A stretch of DNA of 64,000 nucleotides from Rhodamnia argentea (GCF_020921035.1 NC_063157.1:1178001-1242000); one strand, 5' to 3'; numbered from the stretch's first letter, positions 1 to 13,282 are shown. The notes: generated by a model not told the origin, from the sequence alone. Numbers and translations: made by a program.

Positions 1-478
1 TTTTTTCACATTCAAATAAATGCGCACTTTATTGGCGCCGAAATGTCACGCAACATGGCCACGCACTAACATTGATGTGAAATTACTTTTGAAAAAGCGA
101 TTTCGGGTGAGAGACATCAAGTTAATTGAGACGAAATTAGAGGAGGCATTTTGAGATTTTGCCTTCATCTCAAAGAGACTTCGAAATCAAACTGTTGACG
201 ATATTCATCTAAAAATATATTGCTCTGACCCGAATATTAATGCACTCTATAGAAGAGTAGCGAGTCACCACTTAGCTAGGTTCTACTCGCTATGAGCACT
301 ATCACCTAGCAAAATAAATTAATAAATAAATGACCATCTGAAGGACATATAAAATGACCTTTATGCTCAGAGCACAAAGTAAACTAGGGACATTTAACTG
401 GCAGGATTCTAACCGGTCAAGAGAAAAAGGGATTTTCTTTTGGGTTGGTAGATTTTCATAAAAGTTTGGTAAATATAA

Positions 479-2414
479 CAATACAAAAAAACGACATTTT
501 AGCGACGAATTTTGCCACAAAAAATTCGGCAAAATCCGTCTCTAGTTGATTTTTACGACGAATTTTGTCACGAAAAAAAATTCGTCGTTAATCCGGCATC
601 GCAAAATTAGAGACGAAAATTTGAATTTTCGTCGCTGAATTTGCTGACGAAAAGAGATTTTGTAGCTAAGTTTGTCGCTAAATTTAGCGACGAAATCAGA
701 TTTTCGCCGCTAAAATTTTGCGATGAAAGAAAATTTCATCGCTAAATTTAGCGACGAAATAAAATTTTTGTCGCTAAATTTAGCGATGAAATGTGTTTTC
801 GTCACTAAAATTTAGCAACGAATTCTAATTTCCGTAGCTAAATTTAGCGACGAAAAGTCAAATTTTTGTCGCTAAATTCTGCGACGCCGTGTTAGCCACG
901 AATTTTTTTCATGGCAAAATTCATCGCAAAAATCAATTAGCGACGAATTTTGCCGAACTTTTCGTGGCTAAATTCGTTGCAAAAAAGTCGTTTTTTCGTA
1001 TTAACAAATATTTTTCGTTTTTTCGTAGCTACACAGGCCCCGCCGGGCACCGCGAATCGGTACAGATCGTTGGTGATGAGGTCAACCTCCACAATCGTGT
1101 TACCCCCGTTGTCGACGATCCGACTCGCCCTCACCAACTTCACCCCGCACTCGTTCGCCGCCTTCGTCGGCGCCGCCGCGGCCCCGCGGTGAAGGAGCAC
1201 TTCACCCGGAGGGCCTTCAAGGATCTGGCCATCGGGATCCCGAAGGCCGAAAGTCGTGAACTTTGGAGTGGCCTCGAGGAAATGAAGGGTCTCTCCAAGA
1301 GGGTATTCGCGGCGGTGGCGTGGGAAGCCGGAGCGACGAAAATCTGTTTTCGTCGCTAAACTAACATCTGTAATTTAGCGACGAATCACTTTATCGTCGC
1401 AAAATTTGCGACGAATTTTTTTTTTGTCGCTAATTTAGGGACGAAATTCCATTTTCGTGGCAAAATTTGCGACGAACATGGTTTTCGTCGCTAAACCAAC
1501 ATCTATAATTTAGCGACGAATTTTTTTTTGTCGCTAATTTAGCTACGAAATTCCATTTCCGTGGCAAAATTTGCGACGAACATGGTGCTCATCGCTAATT
1601 TAGCGACGAAAATTTGTTTCTGTTGCTAAATCAATATCTGTAATTTAGCGATGAATTTTTTTTTTGTCACTAATTTAGCTACGAAAATCATATCCATCGC
1701 TAAACTAGCGACGAAATTCCATTTTTGTGGCAAAATTAGCGACGAAAATCTGTTTTCATTGCTAAACCAACATCTGTAATTTAGCGACGAATCATTTTTT
1801 CGTTGCAAATTTTGCGAGGAATTTTTTTTTTTTTTGTCGCTAATTTAGCGACGAAAATCTGTTTTCGTCGCTAAACCAACATCTATAATTTAGCGACGAA
1901 TTTTTTTTTGTCGCAAATTTAGCGATGAATCACATTTTCATCGCTACATTAACGACGAAATTCCATTTTCGTCGCAAAAGTGGCGACGAACATGGTTTTC
2001 GTCGATAATTTAGCAATGAAAATGTGATTCATCACTATACCAACATCTGTAATTTTACGACGAATCGCCTTTTCGTCACTAATTTAGCGACGAAATATAC
2101 TTTTTGTCGCTAATTTAGTGATGAATAGTTTTTCATCGCTAATTTCGTCGCAAATTAGCGACAAAAAAGTTATTCGTCGCTAATTTCGTCGTAAATTAGC
2201 AATGAATTTTTTTTCGTCGTTATTTTCGTCCCCAATTAGCGATGAAAAACTATTCGTTGCTATTTTCGTCGCTAATTAGTGACAAATTTTTTAGTTGCTA
2301 TTTTCATCACAAATAACGACGAATGTTTTTTTCGTTGCTAGTTTCGTAGCAAATTAGCGACGAATTATTTTCGTCGCTAATTTTCCGTGGCTAAATCCTT
2401 GTTTTTTTGTAGTG
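479..2414. mobile_element. Non-autonomous CACTA (En/Spm-type) DNA transposon
   Basis: The right end reads 'gtttttttgtagtg', the reverse complement of CACTACAAAAAAAC. The left end is 'caatacaaaaaaac', the same terminus with one change. A 3-bp target duplication TAA flanks it (476-478 and 2415-2417), as expected for CACTA elements. The interior is filled with dozens of direct and inverted copies of 'tagcgacgaaa' and its complement, the subterminal repeat pattern of this superfamily. The related segment at about 4990 lacks the insertion, giving a natural empty site. No transposase is seen, so it would need an enzyme supplied elsewhere. Confidence 0.9.
1036..1335. other. GC-rich insert inside the CACTA element, possible captured gene fragment
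   Basis: About 300 bp of markedly GC-rich sequence sits between the AT-rich subterminal repeats. It has open frames on both strands; the minus-strand frame reads through segments such as 'GVKLVRASRIVDNGG' and 'VEVDLITNDLYRFAVPGG', which look like ordinary protein. I do not recognise the family. The composition jump and open frame suggest a captured host exon, as CACTA elements can do. It has no start or stop of its own and is not called a gene. Confidence 0.45.
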
Positions 2415-3250
2415 TAAAGAAAACGGTTAGTACAAATATTACTTGATTTCCAAGTAACTTTTAGTAATTTACCCAATTTTTTAAATTCTAACTCATTTTT
2501 ATAGTCTGCAAATTAGCTAGGTGGCAACGTAATGGGAGAAAAATGGGGACGGTGCCCTAATTTAGGCTGGTAATCTCTGAAAGAGTTTCTAAGTGTAAAG
2601 GATTGCTAACCAAGGCATCTGAAAATCGATCAATCTATATACAAAGTTGGTAAATAAGAAAAAAAAAAATCAAAGTAGGTAAATAGCTCAAGTGAGAGTT
2701 GGTAACCCAAAACTAATGTGCAATTAATCTCGTATAAAAATTACTCTAATGTAGGTTGGTAAAAAGCCAACCTAGTGTACAATAAAATTATGAGTTGGTG
2801 AATCACTCTAATTGGTAATATCAGTTTAATAGGAAGGAGAATCAATCTAATTTAGGCTGGTGAGCCATCCTTTTTTATTCATTCAAGTAGGCGAATCATT
2901 CTAATTTAGGTTGGTAATTTCTTATCTTAGCCAATAAGTACGAATCGTTCATACATTGTAGAAATAAAATCTGGTAAGTCATTATAAAACTTGTAAGCAT
3001 AATTTGTACTTTCATATAAGTATTGAAAAAATTACAAATAAGTTACCCGAAGAAAGTCACAGCCAAGTTTTTACCAATAGTATTTTTCATTTACAAACAC
3101 TTATTGAAATTTACCAGCACGCAAAAAAGCTTGCGTGTTCAGGCATGGAACAATAGAATTCTATAATTGACTGTTATTAAAGTTGATTAAATGTGAGCCA
3201 TACTTCAATTTCATGGCATTTCAAACATTCAGTAAAGTTATCTCATCACT

Positions 3251-3898
3251 TAGGCTCCATTCGTTTAGTGAAAAAACGAAACATTTTCCGAAATATTCTC
3301 TAGGAAGTCATTTTTCAGGAAATGACAATATTTTCTTGTGTTTAGCTGAAATCTAAAATAATCTGAAAAATATTTTTCATCTTTGGTATGGAAAATCAAA
3401 TTTCATTTTCTCTGTGTACTTCTAAATATATTTTCTATTATTTTAATTTTATTAAGTATTTTATTTATTTTATTCTTTAAATTTGAATTTTTAATTTTTT
3501 TAAATTTTTTTCTTTTCCCTTCTTCTTCGGCCGGTCGCTTGCCTTGGCCAACCTGGAGCTCACCGGGATCAGCCGAGCCTCAAGATTGCCGAGGCAAGTC
3601 ATGGCCTGTCATCGGGCCGCCAATCATTGTTGAGGTCTCAGGCCGGCGGAGGAAGAAGGAGAAAGGAGAAGAAAAGAAAATAGAAGAAGAAAAGAAAAAT
3701 ATTTATACAAAAATAATTTGAAAAAAAAGAACGTAAAGGAGATCACGAAAGGGGAAAATGGAAATCATTTTTGCCCCTTTCGAAGGCATTTTCTTCATTG
3801 ATGAAAAATATTTTTCTTGACTCATTTATTTTTCGAAAGCTGAAAAATTCGAAAGATATTTTTCAAAAAGTTGTTTTCCACAAAAGAATGGAGCCTTA
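3251..3898. mobile_element. MITE-like element with terminal inverted repeats, copy 1
   Basis: The element begins 'aggctccattcgttt' and ends 'aagaatggagcctt', an imperfect inverted terminal repeat of about 13-15 bp. The interior has the 'ttttccgaaatatt' and 'ggaaatcatttttgcc' arms and a purine-rich core. It encodes nothing. The terminal style suggests a hAT-like non-autonomous element, but I cannot define a clean target duplication. Confidence 0.5.
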
Positions 3899-4310
3899 TG
3901 TAACTATTTTTTTTCTTCTAGGTTGTGTCATCGTTATCTTCTTTGTAATGATAAATTAGGAACAAGTCTTTAAGACTCACGGGTCGAATAGAATCACGGG
4001 ACCTCGGGTGATGGATACATCAATGTAGACTCATCAATAACTAATTGATCCAAGCATCCAATGTAAAGCCATGGTGGACCATCAAAATGGGCTCTATAAA
4101 AATAAAAAAAAAGGACCTTATCATTATGTATATGGACATTATAATTTTTTCTTCTTTGGTCTCGGAGAATGAAAGGGATGTAAACCTTGAATTTACAGGT
4201 GATATTAGAGGTGAACGATTTTAGCTTCCTTCTAGGTTTCGGATTCGGGAATCTATTGGTCGGCATCGATTCTTCATTTTCTAGAACCATACCCTAGAAC
4301 CCGAAACTTA

Positions 4311-4845
4311 CCATATTACAGATTTTAAAAGATTTATAACTAAGTTGGCACCAATATCAAATTCGAGAATGTGCTCATCAAACTACATAAGTGTATCTTG
4401 TTATAAACAGTTCTCAGTTTTTGGAGCCTAAGACTTATCCTTTTTGTCATGAAACCTGTTTTGGAATCTACCCTATTTTTTTGGTCTGATTCGAGAGTCT
4501 ACCCGAGAACCTGTTTTTCTTTTGTTTCTTTTTCTAATTTCATTTTTTCCAGCAAAATAATATGAGTAACAATGAAAATATTCAAAGTAAAAATTGAATA
4601 ATAAAACTCACTATCCGCCAAAACCAACAATCCCTAATATGAGCTATAGAAATTACCATCTGTAAAAAATAGAGGAGGTGAGGCAAGCCGGACTAGTTTA
4701 TTTTTTCTAACAGTAACTAAAAACCGGTTCTAAAACCGGTCCATTTCCCGGGTGGGTCTTTATTTGGAACCGAGAATCGGACCAGTTCCAACCGGTTCCC
4801 GAACCTATTTTTTGAGTGGTCCAGTTCGGTTCCACACCCCTACAA
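4311..4845. other. Intergenic spacer between the tandem copies
   Basis: AT-rich sequence with a block rich in 'aaccggttc' around 4720-4830, similar in flavour to the GGAACC-rich block at 29 kb. No gene or RNA is supported. Confidence 0.4.
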
Positions 4846-6900
4846 ATGACCACCTGAAGGACACATAAAGATGACATTTATGCGTAGAACAGAAAGCAAA
4901 CAAGGGACATTTAACTGGTAGGATTCTAACCGGTCTAGAGAAAAAGGGATTTATTTTCGTGTTAGTAGATTTTCATAAAAGTTCGGTAAATAAAAAGAAA
5001 ACTTTTAGTACAAATAAATATTCACGGATCACTTGATTTCCAAGTAACTTGTTAGTAACTTACCAAAATTTTTAAATTCTAACTCATTTATCGTTTGCAA
5101 ATTAGCTAGGTGGTAACTTAATGGGAGAAAAATGGGGCTGGTACACTAATTTAGGTTGGTAATATCTAAATGAGTTTGTACCCGTAAAGGATTGCTAACG
5201 AAGGCATATGAAAATTGATCAATCTATAGACAAAGATGTTAAATTAGAAAACAAAAACCAAAGTAGGTGACTAGCTCAAGTGAGAGTTGATAACCCAAAA
5301 CTAATGTGCAATTAATCTCATAGGAAAATTGCTCTAATTTAGGTTGGTACGAAGCCAACCTATTATACAATAAAATAAGGAGTTGGTGAATCACTCTAAT
5401 TGGTAATCAGTATATTAGGAAGGAGAATCAATCTAATTTAGGTTGGTGAGCCATCCTTTTTTATTCGTACAAGTTGGTGAATCGTTGTAATTTAGGTTAG
5501 TAATTTCTTATATTAGTCAATAAGTACGAATCATTAATAAGTTGTAGAAATAAAATTTGGTAAGTCAATATAAAGATTTACAAATAAGTTACCTGAAAAA
5601 ATCACAGCCAATTTTTTACCAGTAGCTTTTTCATGTACAAGCAGTTATTGAAAACTTACCAGCACGCAGAAAAGCTTGTGTGTTCAGGCACGGATCAATA
5701 GAATTCTGTAATTGACTGTTATTAAAGTCGATTAAATGTGAGCCATACTTAAATTCCGTGGCATTTTGCACATTCAGGAGAGTTATCCCATCAATTAGGC
5801 TCCATGCGTTTTGTGAAAAAACATAAGGTTTTCCGCAAATATTTTCCAAGAAGTCATTTCTCAAGAAAATGACAATTTTTTCTTGTGTTCTACTGAAATA
5901 TAAAATAAATTGAAAAATATTTTTCATCTTTTGGTACGGAAAATTGAAATTGATTTTCCTCCGTGTGCTTTGAAATATATTTTATATTATTTTACTTTTA
6001 ATATTTAATTTTATTAACTATTCTATTTATTATTTTCTCTTCTAAAATCAAAATTTTAATTTCTTTTTTCTTTTGCCTTCTTCGGCCGGTCACCCGTCTC
6101 GGCCAAACCCAAGCTCGTCGGGATCGGCCAAGCCTCGAGCTCGCGGGAGATTGTCAACACCAGTCATGGCCGGTCACCGGGCTGCCGGCCATCGCCGAGA
6201 TCTGCAGCTGATCGAGGAAGGAGAAGCAAGAAGGAGAAAGGAAAAAAAAAATTGAAGAAGAAAAGAAAACATTAATAAAAAATAATTTGAAAGAAAGGAA
6301 CTTAAAGGAGTCCATGCTGGAAAGAGGGGGGAAATGATTTCCATGTTCCCTACTTTTGAAAACATTTTTTTCATTGATGAAAAATATTTTCCTTGACTTA
6401 TTTATTTTTTGTGCATTGAAATTCAAAAAATATTTTTCTTAAAATTGTTTTCCGTAAAAAGAATAGAGGCTTATGTAACCATTTTTCTTCTTCTAGATTG
6501 TGTCATCGTTATCTTCTTTGTAACGATGAACTAGGAACAACTCTTTAAGACTTACGGGTCGAATAGACTCGTGGGACCTCGGGTGACGGATCCATCAATG
6601 TAGACTCATCAATAAATAACTTATCCAAGCATCCAATGTAAAGTCAGGGTGGACCATCAAAATGGGCTCTACCAAAAAAAGGACGTTATCATTATGTATG
6701 CGGACGTTATAATTTGTATTATCTTCGGTCTCGGAGGATGAAAGGGATGTAAACCTTGAATTTATAGGTGATATTAGAGGTGAATGATTTGAGCTTCGCT
6801 CTAGGTTCATGATTCAGGAATATATCGGTCAGCACCGGTTCCCTATTTTTTAGAACCTAAAACCTACTGTGTATATCTTAGAATTTAAAACTTACCCTGT
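4846..6900. repeat. Tandem duplicated segment, copy 2 (without the CACTA insertion)
   Basis: Collinear with 331-478 plus 2415-4310. At about 4985-5000 the sequence 'ggtaaataaaaagaaaac' runs straight through the point where copy 1 carries the CACTA element, so this copy preserves the pre-insertion state. It contains its own MITE-like insert at about 5796-6473. Confidence 0.75.
5796..6473. mobile_element. MITE-like element with terminal inverted repeats, copy 2
   Basis: Starts 'aggctccatgcgttt' and ends 'gaatagaggctt', paralogous to the element at 3251-3898 and at the same position within the duplicated segment. It was therefore present before the tandem duplication. Non-coding. Confidence 0.45.
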
Positions 6901-8216
6901 CATGGGTTTCAAAGTCAATTTCAGGATATACCCAGGTTACACCTATAAACTTAATTTAACGATTGTAGTGAATTATCATCTCTAATAATTATCATTTGTT
7001 TCAACAATCCATTGACCATAACTCTTTTTATAGACACACGAAGAATACATATGTAAAAGTTTCGATCATGGGTATCGCAGGAAATGAAAGTTCGGACAAA
7101 TAGTTCCAGATTATACACTCATTGTCAGAAGCCATAGAATACCGTAGAATCGTGCCAAAACATAGAACAATAAAATCATAAAGACTTTTTCCAAATTTGA
7201 AGTTTCAATTTCCAAATCCAGCTATTGGAACCTAAAACCTACTCGTCGGAACCGATTATGCAATTTATGAAACCTCGGACCTACCCTATTTCCACTGGTT
7301 CAATTCTCCGATTCCCGATTCTACGTTGAACCATGCTCAACCCTAGGTGATGTAAATTGCTAAAATGATTAATTTGTAGTCATCAATTAGCATGAAACGG
7401 AGACTCAGCCAGTTGCTGTTTTTGAGATAATACATACGACCGAGTCGATTGATGTACAGAAAAATAATATATTTTGTAAGTTGATTTCATTTCATTAGGT
7501 TGAAACGCCCGTTGTCAACTTATCCAAAAATTCCAAAATTGTTAAGAGTTACTCATAATTTTGGAATTCTAACACTTCCTTCCAATATTTGTTAGGAGGC
7601 TGGTCGGATAAGAATTTCACTGAAAATATCCTGTTGCATGTAAAATGTTCTCATAGCAAAATTCACCGCACCGTTCATTAGGAGTACTGTTTAATCACGT
7701 ATCTACTTAGTTGTGGCAAGTTGTTCGTTTTGGAAGCACATAAAGGATTGGACTTTAATTATCGTAAAGTAACGTGGGCACGTAGGTAATAACATTATGA
7801 TCAATATTCTAATTACTTTATAACGTTGAAAAGATCATGGTGACTACATTTTTGTCAATAGAATCTTATCGGCAACTCTGGCATTTACTTTTCGAACATT
7901 GTTATGAACGACGTGATCCCAAAAAGAACGACAAAAAATTTTACGCTTAAGAATATTCATGTTCATAACCCTCCAAATTAATCAGAAGAGATTACGACAA
8001 TGACTTTCAATCCAATCCATTCCTCGTATCATAGTATATTACAAAATGACGTTACGCTAAATTTTCATTTTTGTCTGATCTTTACTTCCGCAAGAGGGGG
8101 ACCTTACAAATCCTAGGACCACGAACTTTACATCCTTAATCAGTGGTCCCTCAGAAAATAATCCACCCTAAACCCAGAGAAAAAAGAAAATCCTTTTTCA
8201 TAATTGATCAATTCCA
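6901..8216. other. Intergenic region upstream of the first dioxygenase gene
   Basis: AT-rich DNA with no open frame of interest. The last few hundred bases must hold the promoter of the gene at 8217, but I see no clear TATA box at the expected spacing. Confidence 0.4.
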
Positions 8217-9616
8217 ATGGGTTCTCAGTCTAGCTTATTGCCTGAACTTCCTGTTATAGAATTTTCCCTGGAAAATCTCAATCCCGGAACGGACCTGTGG
8301 ATGTCCACGTCCAAACGAGTGGTTTTTGCCCTAGAAGAGTATGGCTGCTTCGTCGCAACATACGCTGATTTCACTTCACAAGCTCACAACGAAATTTTTC
8401 AAGCGCTCGAGGAACTATTTGATTTACCTACCAAAATTAAGTCGAGAAACGCCTCCGAGAAACCCTACTTTGGCTACTCCGGGCAGCAACCCTCCATGCC
8501 TTTGTATGAGAGCTTGGGCATTGATGATGCGACCACCCTCGAAGGTGTCCAAAGTTTCACGAACCTCTTGTGGCCGGCCGGTAACGAGCGGTTCCGGTAC
8601 GAATGGCAATTCTTGAAAGATTATCTTCGTGTTTCCTTGACTGAAATTTTGTTAGTTTTGGCTAATTTTTGTTAATGGAAACATTGATTAACTTTATCGG
8701 TTCCTAGCGATGGCGTGCTCGCGTTCTCGAAGAAGGTATCAGAGCTTGAGCAGATGGTGAAGAGGATGGTGTTTGAGAGCTATGGGGTGAAGGAGTACTG
8801 CGACTCGCATGTCATGTCGACCACTTATCTCCTTCGGGTAATGAAATATAGGGCTCCGGAGATGGACGAGACGAATCGCGGCTGCAACGTCCACACAGAT
8901 AAGAGCTTCATGACCATACTTCACCAGAATCAAGTTAATGGTTTGGAGGTCAGGAGAAAGGATGGGGATTGGATTGCCTTTGAACCGTCACCATCATCAT
9001 TTTTGGTCATGGCAGGCGATGCATTCTTGGTAGGTGATCAATAGACAGATCAATGATTCCAACCTCAGATATGCTAGCTATGTTGGGTTAATTATTGTGC
9101 CAAAAAAAAAATCAAATTAAAGACGGAAAAATAGTTGATCTCAATCTGTAGACCGGAACTAATCTCGACTCTAGTCCATTCGAATTCATGTCAAGTTCAT
9201 TTTCTTGTCTTCTGTGTGGATCAAACGTAGCTTGCTCGCAACTGTTTCTAGAAAGACGACGATCCATCAGAAAATTTGAACATGTCCGGTCGATTATCAA
9301 GGGCGTCTCATCTATGAGAGTATCTCTATTGACTTGAATAACAGAAAATGACCGAACTACTTCTGAACAAGCGTGGAGCAACGGAAGGATACATTCTGCG
9401 GTGCATCAAGTGGTGATGAAGGAGAAGAAACCGCCCAGGTACTCGCTGGGCTTGTTCGCCTTCCACAGTGGAATAATCGAAGTCCCCCGAGAATTAGCAG
9501 GTCCTGAGAATCCATTGAAGTTCAAAGCGTTCGAACATTATGGGTTGCTCCGTTACTTTTGCCAGGACGGCGTCCCTAAAGATTGCTGCACTGCCCAGGC
9601 CTACTGTGGCATTTAA
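8217..9616 (+). CDS. AOP1-like 2-oxoglutarate/Fe(II)-dependent dioxygenase (copy A)
   Basis: Exons are inferred at 8217-8596, 8708-9033 and 9372-9616, giving 951 nt and 316 residues. The protein begins MGSQSSLLPELPVIEF, the non-haem dioxygenase N-terminus, with the AOP-type signatures 'ALEEYGCF', 'LFDLPTK' and 'MPLYESLGIDD'. The catalytic domain keeps the iron triad H189-x-D191 and H247, and the 2-oxoglutarate pair R258-x-S260. The family oxidises small molecules in the cytosol using 2-oxoglutarate and O2; true AOP2/AOP3 act on glucosinolates, but AOP1-like genes outside Brassicales have no settled substrate. The exon 2 donor is best placed after 9033, because the more obvious one after 9029 would break the frame; this adds one residue relative to copy B. 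It is about 60% similar to copy B and could be functional or decaying. Confidence 0.85.
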
Positions 9617-9849
9617 ATGAACCAATGGATCAGCCAAGTTGATAACGCACCACGGCCTTCACAGCATATGTTTTGCAATCGTGTGTGCATATCCGTGACA
9701 CAGGCGTATATACATGCACGTAATATGTGCTGAAGAAATAAGGCACTTTAGTGTGGAGCACCATATCATAGTTCAATAGTGATCAACTCGTAAGCAACTT
9801 GAACGACTGCTGAATGTATCTTTATTGTGTTATAAAGATATCATAGTTG

Positions 9850-9932
9850 AAGGCTGTCGTGGATCAAGTTATACACTGAGAAGGCTTCACGCTTCAACAA
9901 TTTGCTCAAAAACAACAAAGAACAAGAATTCC
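9850..9932 (+). repeat. Downstream-flank repeat of the dioxygenase array, unit 1
   Basis: The block 'gtggatcaagttatacac...gagaaggcttcacgc...aacaacaaagaacaag' recurs at about 15138-15225 and 18215-18295. Its position just downstream of copies A and B marks it as part of the ancestral duplicated gene unit. Confidence 0.6.
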
Positions 9933-9999
9933 AGTAACCTCCTGATAGACCTCTCCGACTCAGAACAATCATCTCTCTTTCACTCATGTATCTAATCTC

Positions 10000-12900
10000 A
10001 TATGCCACGTCTATGACATCTCCTAACCTAAGGCCTTAGTGAATCTAATAGATGACCCGATCATGGCCATTTCCATGAGGAGATACGACTCGCAGTCCAT
10101 CCTCCCTTGCGTTAGAGTAAGTACACATCGAGAGACCTTAAAAACTTCATATTCAAAGGAAATCCAATATAGGAACATGCCATATGAACATGTCAAGAGT
10201 ACTCATCGAGGCAAGGTTGTTTCTCAGCTTTGGCACATGCCTTGCGTCAGTCAATGTTAATCAGAATTATTATGATCTCTACTACTTTACAAGCAACATT
10301 GTTTCCCATAAACACGTTATCATACTTCGCACGACGATATTTAGTAAACCAGTATCTTCGAGCACCTCCTCCAACACCTCATCCAATATTTTCACTAGGA
10401 TAATGATTTTTGCGTTCAACATAAACTCTTTCTTATCAGCATCTTTCGTCATTTATGATAATTTATCCTTGTCATCTAACATCTTTATCAAACCTTAAGT
10501 TGCTACTATAGAACGCATCTTAAAGATCCACAACTCAAAACTGTTCCTCCTATTGAACTTCTCAATCTCAACTCTTGTTCCGGGTTTAACTGCAAACACA
10601 TTTTCAAAAAAGATTAGGCAAGCAACAACACTAAATCAACTCTAAAAATCCTAACCTTAGCTACGACGTCAATTGTTGTAAAAAAAAAAAAAAGCGCAAA
10701 AGCTAGCACCTATTGCAATTTAAGTCTATCACAAAAAGAATAAATTACTAGAGGAATTAGTGAGTATCGATAAGGACAACAGAGATTTATGTGGTTCGGT
10801 CCGAATGTCAATATCTACTCAATGGTGGCGCCAGCCACCAAGAAATCCACTTTAAATTTGAAAAATTTCACAATTTTCATCATTCAAGTGTTTCCTACAC
10901 CACCCTAAGCAAAATCCAGGAGTCCCTTTTCACACTTTCTCCAAGAGAACTCACTCGTTTGTTCTATTGTGCAATGGCTGAATGGTTTTCGTTCCTGTAT
11001 TTTCTTATGTCACTTGCCGACTCAAATTAAGATCCCAACTCCAACGAGGATAGTATTTCGATAATATCTTGCTCATTCAAACGTCAAATCACAAGTTCTA
11101 TTTGGATTTGGAGTTTCTACTTGGATTGGGATTTTTGTCGAACGCTCGAGTTCCAGACATAGTTGTTGACATCTAAATTTTGACTACCTTTTTAGAATAT
11201 CAAATGTTGCATATAAAATTAGAGAATGACACATAGTTTGCATTTAGATCAATTTAATTTCTGCATGCATCTCATTTATATTTTAATTTGATCGGTGGCG
11301 GTGGATATAATTCACGTGAACTTAATTGACAAGGTGGACTAAGCCCAAAGTGAGAGAAAATTTGATCATGCCCGTGCACGTTGCGAGTGCCGAAATTCAT
11401 ATGGGAAATTGGTCCAATGATGAACCTTGGTCGAAATTCATTGAACGTATTCACTGCATGGGGAAGTGAGGGAAGGGCAAGAAAAGGATAGAATTGTGAG
11501 ATAGTTGGCCCACTTCGCATACACTCATAGAAGGATAAAAGATAATGGAGGAATCCTGGGATTTCCTCACTGCAGGAGGTCATCCGACTCACAAGGCAGA
11601 GTCTTTAGAGGATATTACATGGCCAAATGAGAGGACATTGATTAAAAAAAAAAGATTAAAAAAAAAACGATTTGATTCAATGACAATTCAATCAGAAAAG
11701 TCAATAAAGAGAGAAAAGAATCATGTCCTAGACTTGTGCAGAGAATATCTAATAACACCATCGGATAGAATCATGGAGAAAAAGAAGCAGTGGAATCCCA
11801 TAAATCAAGAGACAGTTTCTCTCACTGTGGAAGCTCTTTAGGAAGGGAAGCGCACGATGGAACACACAGGTCAGCAACATGAAAATAAAAGAGAATTGTT
11901 TGAGTAAGACAATTGTCTATTACTACGTTCCATCTATTACTAATAGATGCCTGAACATGGTGACCCAAACGTCAATGGGTGGTTCGAAGCACTTTGATGG
12001 TTTCATAACCACGTGTATAAAGCGGTAAAAAAGGGAAGATTTTGATGTTCATGTGAATCTCTTTCTGGGGTCCAAGTCTCTATTGTTCATGTTTTGACTT
12101 GACCAGCTTTTAAGATTGTCTGCTTGAAAAACTAAATCGGAGCGTGTATGCATGTGAATTAGCCATTTTCACATTAGCCGATTTAAGTAACGAGCGATTT
12201 CATCCGCGGTATAAGAAGTTTACCCAAATAGAATGTCGAAAGAGCAGTTAACCCTCCCCGTGCTAAGTTGATGCAGAGCAGGGGTGCCAATGACCCGTTT
12301 TCTTACGCATATTTTGTATAAATGAGTTTTATATGAGTTGTTAACTTTGAGAGAATCCTATAAAAATAGGTCCACAAAATTGAAGATGAATCTGATGGGT
12401 CAAAAATGAGTTACACATAGAGCCTCATAGAATTCATTTTCGACCCATCAAAAGATTAAGTCATCGCTGTACTTAGATTGGGTCACGGGCCACTGATCAC
12501 CGTTAGCCGCACGCCTTGCTTGCCGATCGCCTCCCTGACGCCGTCAACCACCACCCACCCACCCGTTGCCGCCGCCGCCGCCTGTCGACCGCTGCCTTGC
12601 CCACTGCCGCCGCACCTTCATTTTATTTTTACTTGCTCATTCCACGAATTCCCTCAATATCTGAGCTCAAGAATTCCCGGCTTCAATTTCGAAGCGAAAA
12701 CCTAGGGAGGCCATCGAGGGAGGTCGGGTAGGGGGATGACCACTGCATGAGGCTTATGTCTCGCGTCCGAATCCGTCCCTCTCTTTACCGAATCCCAGAA
12801 AATCCGAATAGAGTTGACGTGTTTAGTGTGCTTTCGTTTCACGTACACGTGCTGAAAATAGACGAAACAGTCGAAATCCTTGAAAATAGGTGGTCCCCAA

Positions 12901-13280
12901 GGAACAAGGCTCTTCTAGAAGATCAAGCAAGTAGAAGATAGACATCAGACAATCAAGGCTGCGTTTTTCTCAGCTTCGAGAAAGGATTTTGAGCTTCTAG
13001 AACCCCACGAGTGAAAGTTCTAAAACCCAAAGCAGGTTCTTCCTCACTTTTTCTCAGCTTCGAGTAACTTTGTAAAAGTGGGATGAAATAAGCTGTGGAA
13101 GGATCAATGGGGGGTTCAAGCAAAGGAGCAAAGAAAGAGAACGAAGGTTGACAGTGCCCTGGAAGTTTTGAGGCCAAGGGCTGACAGTTACAAAAACCTT
13201 GAACGCATGGATGCCTGAACATAGTTTTGCAGGTTAGATCCCAAGGATAGACTGCTAAACACGGGGGTCGAGAATGCCAT
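10000..13280. other. Intergenic region, no supported gene
   Basis: Mostly AT-rich. Around 10740-10870 the phrase 'gagatttatgtggttcgg' resembles the leader or LTR edge of copia-type elements, but no paired LTR or coding region is visible. A GC-rich patch at about 12480-12720 has open frames full of simple Pro/Ala/Thr codons and no recognisable domain. Confidence 0.35.
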
Positions 13281-13282
13281 AA

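Larger units (their letters stand above)
331..4310. repeat. Tandem duplicated segment, copy 1 (split by a CACTA element)
   Basis: The stretch from about 331 to 478 and from 2415 to 4310 is collinear with 4846-6900. Shared landmarks are the blocks 'ggacatttaactgg' and 'gattctaaccggtc', the many copies of 'aatttaggttggt', the MITE-like insert, and the tail 'gatattagaggtgaa'. The copies differ by many substitutions, so the duplication is old. No coding potential is supported. The end near 4310 is approximate. Confidence 0.75.

Noticed and set aside
12478..12731. Small GC-rich coding gene
   Set aside because: Composition is Pro/Ala/Thr simple repeat, with no domain, intron structure or promoter.
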